DNA of 64,000 nt from contig JANSYA010000008.1 in the NCBI GenBank assembly GCA_024742665.1, positions 124,001 through 188,000 of the forward strand, given 5' to 3'. Below, one piece after another: positions 17,706 through 26,760 of the stretch (its first letter is position 1; the number at the start of each line of letters is the position of its first letter). Made by a program: the position numbers and the translations under genes. The notes under the pieces were generated by a model. That model saw nothing but the letters and a program-made list of their open reading frames with translations. It made no database searches and was not told where the DNA came from. Source of the stretch: a bacterium. Lineage in GTDB: Bacteria; Spirochaetota; Leptospiria; Leptospirales; Leptonemataceae.

Positions 17706-20700
17706 ATGCAGGGTTATACGCTGGAGGAGTTGCTGCATCAGAGCTCTGGATTTTCTCTGTACCGCGCTCGACCCGCGTCGTCGGGTTCTCAAGTTCAGAG
17801 CGGCTCCTCCCGGCAGCCGGAGCGCAGTGTCATCCTCAAGATTCTGCATAAGGATCTGCCGGAGCCGGAAGATCTGGCCGGTCTGCGGCATGAACGAGAT
17901 CATACGCCGGCGGTCGGCGCATCGCCGGAAGTCGTTAGAGTTCTGGATTTGGAGCAGCGCGGCGGCGTGCTGGTTCTTGAAGATCCCGGCGGCGAACTAT
18001 TGAAATCCGCCATGCGGCGCACGAATAACCTGGCCGAACGGCTGGATCTGGCGATCGCCCTGGCGCGGACTCTCGCGCAACTGCATCGTCGCGGAGTCAT
18101 TCACAAGAACTTAAATCCGTACACGGTCTTCGTGCGACGACCGGCCGCCGCCGAAAGCGGCGTCCGCTACGAAACGCTTTTGACCGGATTCGAATTCAGT
18201 TCGCGGCTTTCGCGGCAGGGCAACGAAAGCGTGGCGCCGAACGCCTTACGCGGCGCTCCGGCGTATATTTCACCGGAACAAACCGGTCGTATGAATCAGT
18301 TCGTGGATCAGCGCAGCGATCTGTACAGCCTGGGCGTGCTGCTCTATGAAATCTTTGCCGGCCGCCATCCTTTTCCCGGCGCGCGGGACACTCTGGCCTG
18401 GGTGCATTGCCATCTGGCGCGGGAACCGGCGGAGTTAAGCCAACATCGCGACGGGTCGAAGGTTCCCGCCGCTGTGGCGTCCGTGGTACTAAAACTTCTG
18501 GCGAAAGCTTCGGGCGAAAGATACCAGAGCGTGCGGGGATTGCTGTTTGATCTGGAGCTGTGTCGCGACGCCGGCCAGAGCGAGCCGCCGGACTTCGTGG
18601 CCGGCGCGCGCGACCGGCCGGAGCGCCTCCAACTGGCGCAGAATTTATACGGCCGTACGAAAGAGCTCGATCGACTGCTCGATGATTTCGCCGCGGTCGC
18701 TGCGGGCGGTCGTCGTCTGGTGTTCGTAACCGGCGCTTCGGGAACGGGCAAGTCGGCGCTGATCGAAGAGCTGCACCGGCCGGTCGTGAGCCAGTCCGGC
18801 GCATTCCTGAACGGCAAGTACGACCAGTTTGAGCGCGGCGTGCCCTACAGCGCATTGATCCAGGCATTCGGCCAGATCATCCGGCGAATCTTAAGTGAAG
18901 ACAATGAGAATCTAAGCTATTGGCGCGAGCGCATTCTGGGGGCCCTGCGCTCGAACGCCGGCGTTCTGACCCCGGTCCTGCCCGATCTGGGCGTTCTGCT
19001 GGGGTCTCAGCCGCCGGTGCAGGATCTGCCTCCGGCCGAGTCGCGCAATCGCTTTCACAATGTCTTTGGCGAATTCGTCGCGGCCTTCGCGGGCCTGCAC
19101 CATCCCCTCGTGATTTTTCTCGACGATCTTCAGTGGGCCGATCCGGCTTCGCTGGATTTTTTACAGTCGCTGATTTACGACCGGGAGATTCCGTATCTGC
19201 AGATCGTCGGATCGTACCGCGATACTGAGCGCGAAGAAGACGGCCCCCTGGATCGTATGCTGCGCACGATCGAGTCTTCTACGGAAGCTTCGAAACAGGC
19301 GCATACAATCTCGCTTACGGGTTTCGCATTGGAGGACGTCGCCCAGCTGATTGCGGACTCTCTGGATCGATCGCCGTCGAGCGTTCGACGGCTGGCGGGG
19401 CTCGTGCATGAGCGGACTCTGGGCAATCCGTTTTTCGTTCGGCAGTTTCTGTTTGAAATCTATGAATCGAAATTTCTGAGCTATAATCACGAAGTCGGTG
19501 AGTGGCGTTACGACCTGGAAGCTATCGGCGGGATGCCGGTAACTCACAACGCCGCCGAGTTTATGGCGCGTAAAATCGAACGTCTGTCTTATTCGGCGAC
19601 GAAGGCGTTGGAAGTCGCCGCCTGCCTGGGCAGCGAATTCGAATGGGGGATACTGAGCGGCGTTCTGGATGAAATTCATCGCGAGGGACCGCGGGGCGAA
19701 CAAGAGCTGGATCTCGCGACCGGCATGGCCGAGGCTCTGCACGAAGGTCTGATCCTCTCCAATAATTCGGGGGGCGGCGGAGCTCTGATGCAACCCGAGT
19801 TTCGTTTTCTACACGATCGGGTTCAACAGGCCGCGTATTCTCTGCTGGGGACGAAAGAGCGCGTGCGGATCCATTTCGCCGCCGCGCGGTATCTAATGGA
19901 GCAGTCCGGCGGCGGAATCGGAAGGGGCGGGATCTTCGCCGACGACGAACGGCTCTTCGAAATCGCGGGGCATCTGGGAGCCGTGCGGGGTGCGCCGGAT
20001 CTGCACTATCGTCCGGGAGAGCTGGAGAACGTGGTTCGCTTGAATTTCGAGGCGGCGAGGCGGGCCCGTTTGAGCGGCGCGATCGCCGAGGCGCTCGATT
20101 TTATTCGGACCGCGCGGGAATTTCAATCCGCGGCGGCTGGTCTGGACGCGATGGATTCGATCTCATCTACGCTCTCCTCGGACGTGGAGTTCGAAGCCAT
20201 TCAGTGCGAGTACTTAAACGGCAATCATGAAGCCGCCGGCGAAATCTACGCCCGGGCGTACGGCAGCGTGACCGACGACGAAGACCGGGCTCGCCTGACC
20301 ACGGTCATGGTGACGCTCGATACGAATCTCGGGCGGTTGGACGAAGCCGTGGCACGCGGAGTGCGGGCTCTGCGCGCCATGGGGCTCGGGATTCCGCTCC
20401 GACCCGGCGTGCCGCGAATTCTGTGGGAAGCCGGGCGAGTGCGCTGGCTCTTGCGGGGCTTGAAGATCGAGGATCTGGTCAAGCACCGCGAAATGGAGGA
20501 TAGCCGCCGGCGCCATCAAATTGATTTACTGATGAGCGTCGCGCCCGCGGCGTTTTTTACGAATCAGAATCTCTTCGCCGTAATCGCGCTCAAGGTCGTC
20601 GGACTTTCGCTGCAGTACGGCAACGCTCCCTATTCATCGTACGCGTACGCGACCTACGGCGTGTTTCTACAGAGCGCCTTCGGCGAATCTTCCCGGGCGG

Positions 20701-23216
20701 CCGCCTTCGGCAATCTGGGCCTGAGCCTGAACGAAGGTTTCGATCTCGATGGATTGAAATGCAAGCTCCGGGTGATTTACGGAAGCTTCATCAATCACTG
20801 GGTCGCAGATATGCGCACAAGCGAAGAGCATCTGATCGAAGCCTACGCGCTCGGCCTGGAGCACGGGGACCTGGTGTATTCCGGATACGCCCTGGCCAAT
20901 CGAATCTTTTTACTTGTGACCCTCGGTCGGCCTCTGGACGAGGTAGACGATTTAATTAAAGGATTTTTACGTTTCGCGCGCCGAACCGGCGATCGCGACG
21001 TGGAAGGCGACTTCATTCTGGTGCTCCAGGCTTCGCGGAATTTGCGCGGCGAAACGCGATCTCTTGATGAGTTCGGCGATGAAGCCTATAATGAAAGCGA
21101 GCACATTCAGGAGATGCACACCGGCAATCCGATTACCCTGTTTTTCTATTATATGCTGCGCATCCGCAATAAGCTGATTCACCGGGAACTACAGGGCATT
21201 CACACGCTGCTAAAAGCCGCCGCCGCTCTCCAGGAACCGATCCGTCCGCTGGTGCTGGGGCATGAATTCGTGTATTTACGCGGCCTGTGCGAAGCGCTCT
21301 GCGATGATTCGCCGCGCGTTCTACGACTCCTGCGTTTGCGTCGGGCAATTCGGAAATTCGAAGCCTGGTCCCGGAGCAGCCCCGCGACTTTTCGTTCGCG
21401 ACTGCTGCATCTCCAGGCGGAGTATGCACGTATTCGAGGCCGCGTGAAAGCGGCGGGCCGGCTGTACAGCGCCGCGATCGAAGAAGCGATGGAACACGGG
21501 AATTTGAATGTCGCGGCCTTCGCCGCGGAGCAGGCCGGTCGTTATTTTAACCGACTCGGCATGCACGATGTGGCGCGCCTCTACCTGGAACGTGCCATAG
21601 ATTTCTATCGCCATCGGGGCGCAACGGCGCCCGTCGCCGCGCTTCGATCGGAGTTTTCTTACCTGCTCGAAGGCGGTCTGGCCGGCGTCAACGGAGGAGT
21701 CGCCGTAGCGGGTCAGGAAGCAGCCGGACCTTCGGGCATCTCCAGAGCGGTTCATACCGGCCAGAACGCGGGGATTACATCCTCGGGCGCGATGGATGTG
21801 CAGAGCATTACGCGCGCTTCACGCATGATTTCTGAAGAGATCGTGGTGGGGCGGCTACTTGAGAAGATCATGGATCTACTGCTGAAGGAAGCGGGGGCCC
21901 GCCGTGGCTGTTTGATTCGCCGGTCGCCGCGTTCTGATAGCGAAAAGGATCAGGGCGATTATGAAGATTCACGTTATGTGATCGTCGCCCGCGGCGCTCC
22001 AGATAAAATCACAGTCTACTCCGACGGGCAAAGCGAACTTCTGGAGCGTCAGGTTCAGGGGAATCCTGAATTGCCTCAGAGTCTGCTGCAGTACGTTATG
22101 CGCACGGGCGAGTCCGTGATTCTAAACGACGTCGAGCAAGATCGAGTGTATCGCGAGGACGCCTATATTCGCAGCGCCCGGCCGCGTTCGCTGCTGTGCA
22201 TTCCGATTCGCGCGCGCGGCGAAATCACCGGCCTGCTGTATCTGGAAAACGATCTGATCACCGGAGCCTTCACCGAAGAGCGCCTGGAAGTTCTGGGGAT
22301 TCTTTCGGCCCAGGCGGCGGTGTCGCTCGAAAACGCAATCCTCTACGATAGCCTGGAGCAACGAGTCGCGGAGCGCACGGCTGAACTGGGCGCGACTCTG
22401 GAACGCGTGCAGGAACTTAAAGTTTCTCAGGATTGCGATTATTATCTGACGGCGCTGTTGATTCAGCCGCTATCGGCCACCAGGATCGAAAGCTCATCGA
22501 TCCAGATTCACAGCCTGCTCCGGCAGATGAAAAATTTTCAGTACAAGAAGTGGAGCGAACAGATTGGCGGCGATATCAACGTCGCTCGCAGCATTCGCCT
22601 GCAGGGGCGAAGCTGCACCGTTTTCTTTCAGGGAGATGCGATGGGCAAATCCCTGCAGGGGGCGGGAGGAGCGCTGGTCTTCGGAGCGGTTGTGGAATCG
22701 TTGATTGCGGGAACGGAAGTCAACGTCGAAACAGCGGCCCTGGATCCCGCGGTCTGGGTCGTCCGCAGCTTTCAGGAACTGCACCAGGTTTTCGAGAGCT
22801 TTCGCGGTTATATGATGATGTCGGTGATGCTGGGAATCATTGAAGACGATACGGGGCGCATTCACATGGTCAACGGGGATCATCCGCCGGCCGTCCTGTA
22901 TCGGGACGGTCGCGCGAGCTTCCTCGACGAAATCCCGATCACTCACAAGCTCGGCGCCTATTGGTACCGCCGCAATGTCGTAAACCATGAGTTCCAGCTT
23001 TCGAAAGGCGATGTCGTTCTCCTGGGCTCCGACGGCCGTGACGATCTCGTTGTTGGGCATGACGAAGCTGGCGAATTTCAAATGAACGAAGACGCCGATC
23101 TCTTTTTACGAGCGGTCGAAGCGGGGCAGGGCGACGTGGAAGCAATCTTCGAAGAAGTGCGCAAGTCCGGGGAAATCAAAGACGATCTTTCGCTCATGAG
23201 CATCGCCTATCGCTAA
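17706..23216 (+). CDS. Trifunctional-type regulator: pseudokinase, AAA ATPase, TPR-like region, GAF, SpoIIE phosphatase
   Basis: A 1836-residue cytoplasmic signalling protein; ATG 17706 is chosen over a TTG at 17649 that lies inside the terminator. Order: Ser/Thr kinase-like domain (about 10-290); AAA ATPase with Walker A GASGTGKS (343-350) and Walker B LVIFLDDLQWAD; a long helical, probably TPR-like, region (about 750-1330); a GAF domain (about 1375-1545); a coiled coil; and a C-terminal SpoIIE/PP2C phosphatase (about 1620-1836) with GDAMGKSLQG, NGDHPPAVL, GSDGRDDL and DDLSLMSI. The kinase retains Lys45 and SPEQTGRMN, but the catalytic loop reads HKNLNP (D to N) and the DFG position reads GFE, so it should not phosphorylate. 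Inferred role: GAF-sensed control of an anti-sigma-type phosphoprotein. Confidence 0.88.
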   Translation: MQGYTLEELLHQSSGFSLYRARPASSGSQVQSGSSRQPERSVILKILHKDLPEPEDLAGLRHERDHTPAVGASPEVVRVLDLEQRGGVLVLEDPGGELLKSAMRRTNNLAERLDLAIALARTLAQLHRRGVIHKNLNPYTVFVRRPAAAESGVRYETLLTGFEFSSRLSRQGNESVAPNALRGAPAYISPEQTGRMNQFVDQRSDLYSLGVLLYEIFAGRHPFPGARDTLAWVHCHLAREPAELSQHRDGSKVPAAVASVVLKLLAKASGERYQSVRGLLFDLELCRDAGQSEPPDFVAGARDRPERLQLAQNLYGRTKELDRLLDDFAAVAAGGRRLVFVTGASGTGKSALIEELHRPVVSQSGAFLNGKYDQFERGVPYSALIQAFGQIIRRILSEDNENLSYWRERILGALRSNAGVLTPVLPDLGVLLGSQPPVQDLPPAESRNRFHNVFGEFVAAFAGLHHPLVIFLDDLQWADPASLDFLQSLIYDREIPYLQIVGSYRDTEREEDGPLDRMLRTIESSTEASKQAHTISLTGFALEDVAQLIADSLDRSPSSVRRLAGLVHERTLGNPFFVRQFLFEIYESKFLSYNHEVGEWRYDLEAIGGMPVTHNAAEFMARKIERLSYSATKALEVAACLGSEFEWGILSGVLDEIHREGPRGEQELDLATGMAEALHEGLILSNNSGGGGALMQPEFRFLHDRVQQAAYSLLGTKERVRIHFAAARYLMEQSGGGIGRGGIFADDERLFEIAGHLGAVRGAPDLHYRPGELENVVRLNFEAARRARLSGAIAEALDFIRTAREFQSAAAGLDAMDSISSTLSSDVEFEAIQCEYLNGNHEAAGEIYARAYGSVTDDEDRARLTTVMVTLDTNLGRLDEAVARGVRALRAMGLGIPLRPGVPRILWEAGRVRWLLRGLKIEDLVKHREMEDSRRRHQIDLLMSVAPAAFFTNQNLFAVIALKVVGLSLQYGNAPYSSYAYATYGVFLQSAFGESSRAAAFGNLGLSLNEGFDLDGLKCKLRVIYGSFINHWVADMRTSEEHLIEAYALGLEHGDLVYSGYALANRIFLLVTLGRPLDEVDDLIKGFLRFARRTGDRDVEGDFILVLQASRNLRGETRSLDEFGDEAYNESEHIQEMHTGNPITLFFYYMLRIRNKLIHRELQGIHTLLKAAAALQEPIRPLVLGHEFVYLRGLCEALCDDSPRVLRLLRLRRAIRKFEAWSRSSPATFRSRLLHLQAEYARIRGRVKAAGRLYSAAIEEAMEHGNLNVAAFAAEQAGRYFNRLGMHDVARLYLERAIDFYRHRGATAPVAALRSEFSYLLEGGLAGVNGGVAVAGQEAAGPSGISRAVHTGQNAGITSSGAMDVQSITRASRMISEEIVVGRLLEKIMDLLLKEAGARRGCLIRRSPRSDSEKDQGDYEDSRYVIVARGAPDKITVYSDGQSELLERQVQGNPELPQSLLQYVMRTGESVILNDVEQDRVYREDAYIRSARPRSLLCIPIRARGEITGLLYLENDLITGAFTEERLEVLGILSAQAAVSLENAILYDSLEQRVAERTAELGATLERVQELKVSQDCDYYLTALLIQPLSATRIESSSIQIHSLLRQMKNFQYKKWSEQIGGDINVARSIRLQGRSCTVFFQGDAMGKSLQGAGGALVFGAVVESLIAGTEVNVETAALDPAVWVVRSFQELHQVFESFRGYMMMSVMLGIIEDDTGRIHMVNGDHPPAVLYRDGRASFLDEIPITHKLGAYWYRRNVVNHEFQLSKGDVVLLGSDGRDDLVVGHDEAGEFQMNEDADLFLRAVEAGQGDVEAIFEEVRKSGEIKDDLSLMSIAYR

Positions 23217-23273
23217 GGCGACCCGGCCGCCGGGCTGGTGGACCGCCTGGAAATCCTGATAGCTGGCAGGCAC

Positions 23274-23308
23274 AAAAAAACCCGGTCCTTGCAGACCGGG
23301 TTTTTTTT
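23274..23308. terminator. Bidirectional rho-independent terminator
   Basis: A-tract plus CCCGGTC (23281-23287), loop CTTGCA, GACCGGG (23294-23300), then eight T. It is symmetrical and serves both the plus-strand regulator gene and the convergent pckA. Confidence 0.92.
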
Positions 23309-23355
23309 GTTTCGATTGGATTCGATGAAAGTTTACGATAAATCTTTCGCGCGAA

Positions 23356-24939
23356 TCAGCCTTTCGGACCGTGAGCAGTGAAATCGAATTCGCTCGAACC
23401 GTCGACATACTGCTTGAAGTTTTCGATGAACATGCCGGCGAGTTTCTTCGCCTGCGCGTCGTAGTCTGCGCGGCTGGACCAGGAAGCCCAGGGATGCAGC
23501 AGATCGGAAGTTACATTGCCCATCTTATTGGGGATACTCAGGTTCAGAGTTTCGTTCGTCGTATAGTCGTCGTGATCGAGCGTGCCGTCGAAAATGCCGT
23601 CGATGATCGAACGGGTCAGTTTGATTTTCATGCGGCTGCCCACGCCATAGGGGCCGCCGGCCCAGCCGGTGTTGACCAGATAGGCTTTTACGTTGTGCTT
23701 TTTCATCTTCTGTCCCAGCAGGGCCGCGTACTTTGTCGGGTGCAGAGTCATGAAAGCCGCGCCGAAGCACGCTGAAAAAGTCGCGGTGGGTTCCGTTACG
23801 CCGCGCTCGGTGCCGGCCACTTTTGCCGTATAGCCGGACAGGAAGTGGTACATCGCCTGTTCGGGCGTCAGCCTGGAAACCGCGGGCAGAACGCCGAAAG
23901 CGTCCGCGGTTAAGAAAATGATATTCTCGGGATGACCGGCCACGCCGCTTTCAATCCGGTTCGGAATATGGTGAATCGGATAGCTGACGCGGGTATTTTC
24001 GGTTTTCTCTGAAGAAGAGTAGTCAACGGTTTTGTCGTCGTTGAGCTTCACGTTCTCAAGCAGCGCGTCGCGCTTGATTGCATTGTAGATCAGTGGTTCG
24101 TCGTCGGGGTTCAGGTTGATCGCTTTCGCGTAGCAGCCGCCCTCTAAGTTCCAGATACCTTCGTCGTCCCAGCCGTGCTCGTCGTCGCCGATCAGCGGGC
24201 GTTTGGGGTCGGTCGAAAGCGTGGTCTTGCCGGTGCCGGACAGACCGAAGAAGAGCGCCGCGTCGCTGCGTTCTTTGCCGACGTTCGCCGAGCAGTGCAT
24301 GGTCAGAATACCGTCAAGGGGCTTGTAGTAGTTCATGACGGAGAAGATGCCTTTCTTCATCTCGCCGCCGTATTCGGTGCCGCCGATAATCGCGATGCGC
24401 TTCGCCAGATCGAAGAGTACGAATACATCGGAGTTCAGACCGTGTCTTTTGTAGTCGGCGTTTTTCAGACCTGAAGCGTTCAGGATCGTAAAGGTGGGCG
24501 CGAAGTTTTCAAGCTCGGTTTCCGTCGGCTCGATAAACATGTTCGTGCAGAAGTGATGCTGCCAGGCGCGTTCGGTAACGACGCGCAGACTCATGCGAGT
24601 GCTCTTGCGAGCGCCGGCGAAGCCGTCGAAAACGTAGAGCGATTTGCCGGAAAGATACTCCTGCACTTTGCCGTACAGTTCGTCGAAGACTTCCTGCGAA
24701 CAGGGCTGATTGATGTTGCCCCACCACAGATTGTCTTTGCTGCCCGGCTCTTCGACCAGGAATTTATCTTTAGGCGAACGGCCGGTGAAGATGCCGGTAT
24801 CCACGGTCATGGCGCCCTGGGCGGTCTCGGTGGTTTCGCCGTTTTTCTGTTCGTGTTGAAAAATGTCGTCGTAACTGAGATTGCGATAGATTGCCGGTGT
24901 ATTTTCGATTCCGGGAATTTTTTCCATCTGGGATTTCAT
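23356..24939 (-). CDS. pckA: Phosphoenolpyruvate carboxykinase (ATP)
   Basis: A 527-residue enzyme converting oxaloacetate and ATP to phosphoenolpyruvate, the first committed step of gluconeogenesis. TGIFTGRSPKDKF, the substrate-site GGTEYGGEMKKGIFSVMNY, the kinase-1a P-loop GLSGTGKTTLS, the metal-binding LIGDDEHGWDDEG and the late FSACFGAAFM with its nearby GERG motif identify the ATP-dependent form. It fits a spirochaete living on fatty acids or amino acids. Transcribed toward the bidirectional terminator; the 156 bp upstream hold its presumed promoter, but I could not assign elements there. Confidence 0.97.
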   Translation of the reverse strand: MKSQMEKIPGIENTPAIYRNLSYDDIFQHEQKNGETTETAQGAMTVDTGIFTGRSPKDKFLVEEPGSKDNLWWGNINQPCSQEVFDELYGKVQEYLSGKSLYVFDGFAGARKSTRMSLRVVTERAWQHHFCTNMFIEPTETELENFAPTFTILNASGLKNADYKRHGLNSDVFVLFDLAKRIAIIGGTEYGGEMKKGIFSVMNYYKPLDGILTMHCSANVGKERSDAALFFGLSGTGKTTLSTDPKRPLIGDDEHGWDDEGIWNLEGGCYAKAINLNPDDEPLIYNAIKRDALLENVKLNDDKTVDYSSSEKTENTRVSYPIHHIPNRIESGVAGHPENIIFLTADAFGVLPAVSRLTPEQAMYHFLSGYTAKVAGTERGVTEPTATFSACFGAAFMTLHPTKYAALLGQKMKKHNVKAYLVNTGWAGGPYGVGSRMKIKLTRSIIDGIFDGTLDHDDYTTNETLNLSIPNKMGNVTSDLLHPWASWSSRADYDAQAKKLAGMFIENFKQYVDGSSEFDFTAHGPKG

Positions 24940-25095
24940 GTATTACCTCGATTCTGGCATGGAACAACGGACGGCCGCACAAGCTGCTCTGGCCGGAACC
25001 CGCATTCAGCTGCAGATAGCTCCGAAAAAAAGCAAAATATTGAAAAAGGCCGATGTGTCAACCCAATTGCACGGAACCGTCCGCGGTGTCCAACC

Positions 25096-26127
25096 TCAGG
25101 CCGGGCTGGATCCGCCGACGGGCAGAACGTCAAAGCGGCCGGCATCCAGCCCACGCGACTCGATCATCCGCTGCAATTCGCGGGGTGGTTCGTGCACGGC
25201 TTCGTCCGCCAGATCGAAGGTGCCCCAGTGAATGGCCAGCATGCGTCCCGCTTCCAGATCCAGGAAAGATTCGATCGCCTCGGCCGGGTCCACGTGCACG
25301 GTCTGCATAAACCAGCGCGGTAAATACGCACCGATCGGCAGAATCGCCAGGTCGATGGCTCCCAGAGTTGAGCGGATTTGTTTGAAATGCGGTCCGTAGC
25401 CCGTGTCTCCGGCGAAGAAGATCGAGCCGCGTCCCCGGGAGATTTCCCGCGATGGCGTAATACCCCAGCTCGCCCACAGGGTTTGATTGCGGTCAAAGAG
25501 CCCGCGTCCGGAAAAGTGGCGCGCGGGCAGGCAGTGAAAAGTTACATCGCCATGCTCCAGAAACTGCCACCAGTCCATTTCACAGACCCGGGCAATGCCC
25601 AGCTGTTCCAGAATCGGCGCGACTCCCAGAGGCACGAACCACCAGGGCCGAAAACGGCGTTCCAGTTCCAGAATCGCGTCAGCGTCCAGGTGATCATAGT
25701 GATCGTGGGAAATCAGCACGCTGTCGACCCGGGGCAGCTCGGCGATTTCAATCGGGTTTTCCGTCAGGCGCCGCACGCCCGCGAAGCGGGTGGGGCCGAT
25801 AATCTTGCTGAAGACCGGGTCGGTGAGAATGATCTGATCGCCGACGCGCACCAGGGTGCTCGCGTGACCCAGCCAGTAGGTGCGTGGACTGCGGGGAGCC
25901 GGCCCGGCCAGCTCTGCCGGGTCGATGCGCTGTACAGGCGTCGGATCGAAACCCTGCAGAGAGCGAAAGGCCCGGCCCAGCATCCAGCCGGCGGCTTTCA
26001 GCGGGGATGGGTTGCTCGTCTCGGGCTCCGGAAAATTACGAAAGCCGCCCCCGGGGGCGTGGTGTTCCGTATGGTATTCCCGGTGATTTTGAATATGGTT
26101 TTTGGGATCAATTGCGAGTGCGTTCAT
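25096..26127 (-). CDS. MBL-fold metallohydrolase, NAPE-PLD/UlaG-like
   Basis: A 343-residue metallo-beta-lactamase-fold enzyme. The zinc signature is SHDHYDHLD, followed by PARHFSGRGLFDRNQTLWAS, GDTGYGPHF and the last metal histidine in AIHWGTFDLADE. Segments such as YWLGHASTLVRV and WWFVPLGV, together with the length, fit the group related to N-acyl-phosphatidylethanolamine phospholipase D, which cleaves phosphodiester bonds in lipids. The N-terminal 70 residues are variable. The substrate is unknown. It is a single gene, with a large non-coding region before it. Confidence 0.85.
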   Translation of the reverse strand: MNALAIDPKNHIQNHREYHTEHHAPGGGFRNFPEPETSNPSPLKAAGWMLGRAFRSLQGFDPTPVQRIDPAELAGPAPRSPRTYWLGHASTLVRVGDQIILTDPVFSKIIGPTRFAGVRRLTENPIEIAELPRVDSVLISHDHYDHLDADAILELERRFRPWWFVPLGVAPILEQLGIARVCEMDWWQFLEHGDVTFHCLPARHFSGRGLFDRNQTLWASWGITPSREISRGRGSIFFAGDTGYGPHFKQIRSTLGAIDLAILPIGAYLPRWFMQTVHVDPAEAIESFLDLEAGRMLAIHWGTFDLADEAVHEPPRELQRMIESRGLDAGRFDVLPVGGSSPA

Positions 26128-26631
26128 TGATTGAGTACCGGATATAAACTATAACAGCAGAGTGTGACAGAATCCCGATCTTCGTTGGAAATAAATCGGC
26201 AAGGAGCCGGCGCGGACCGTTTTTCATCGTGCGGCGTATCACATTCCGGGCATGAAATTGTGCGCCGCATAAAAACGCGATCTTCTTTTTTGCTGCGCGT
26301 AAGATTTTATGTCATATAAGACGCGAAAATCTCGCTTCCGTTAACAAAAAACTAATGATTCTGCGTGATTTTTTGGAATATCGCAGAATCGACAGACTGT
26401 GCGAATTCACAATCCGACATAATACCGGACGGAGCGGATTCGGGGGCGGACTTCCAGATCAGCGAATTCACTCTATTTACAGTGGAAAAACACGCGTCCG
26501 CGTCTGGAGCGAGCGGTCGGCGGCGAGACATAACGGTTTTCCCGTGAAACACAGGGAAATGACTCAGGTTTTTGCTACGGATGGCGCTGACTGCGCGGAT
26601 CCCCTTTTTGCCACGAACGACGCTGTGTATA
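26128..26631. other. Non-coding gap upstream of the MBL gene
   Basis: About 500 bp without a convincing gene. It is more AT-rich than the surroundings, especially 26270-26400. A 9-bp perfect inverted repeat, GATTCTGCG (26357-26365) with CGCAGAATC (26382-26390), is the clearest structure. Short open frames on both strands (about 95-130 codons) overlap each other and have no recognisable sequence character. The region presumably contains the promoter for the minus-strand MBL gene. Confidence 0.4.
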
Positions 26632-26759
26632 CGCATCCGCCTGGCGCAGCTCCGCGCAGAAAGTCGATCGTCGATCCGCCTGGCGCAGATCCGCGAGCTC
26701 AGCCGATCTGCTTAACGCAGCTCCGCGAAATAAGTCGATCTGCTTAGCGCAGATCGACT
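26632..26759. repeat. Four degenerate tandem repeats ending inside serA 3' end
   Basis: A roughly 25-bp unit (consensus TCGATCYGCYTRRCGCAGMTCCGCG) starts at 26632, 26671, 26703 and 26735, i.e. spaced 39, 32 and 32 bp. The last copy runs through the serA stop codon, so the array looks like amplification of the gene's terminal sequence. Confidence 0.7.
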
Positions 26760-26760
26760 T
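26732..26760 (-). terminator. Perfect 12-bp hairpin at the serA stop codon
   Basis: AAGTCGATCTGC (26732-26743) and GCAGATCGACTT (26749-26760) are perfectly complementary around a 5-nt loop that contains the serA TAA stop. It could act as a terminator or mRNA 3'-end stabiliser, although only a weak T-rich stretch follows. Confidence 0.4.

Noticed and set aside
26352..26747. Two overlapping small open frames in the serA-MBL gap
   Set aside because: They lie on opposite strands over the same DNA, run into the repeat array and show no recognisable motif or ribosome binding site.
26632..26759. CRISPR-like repeat array
   Set aside because: Only four degenerate units with about 7-14 bp between them, one reaching into a coding region, and no cas genes.
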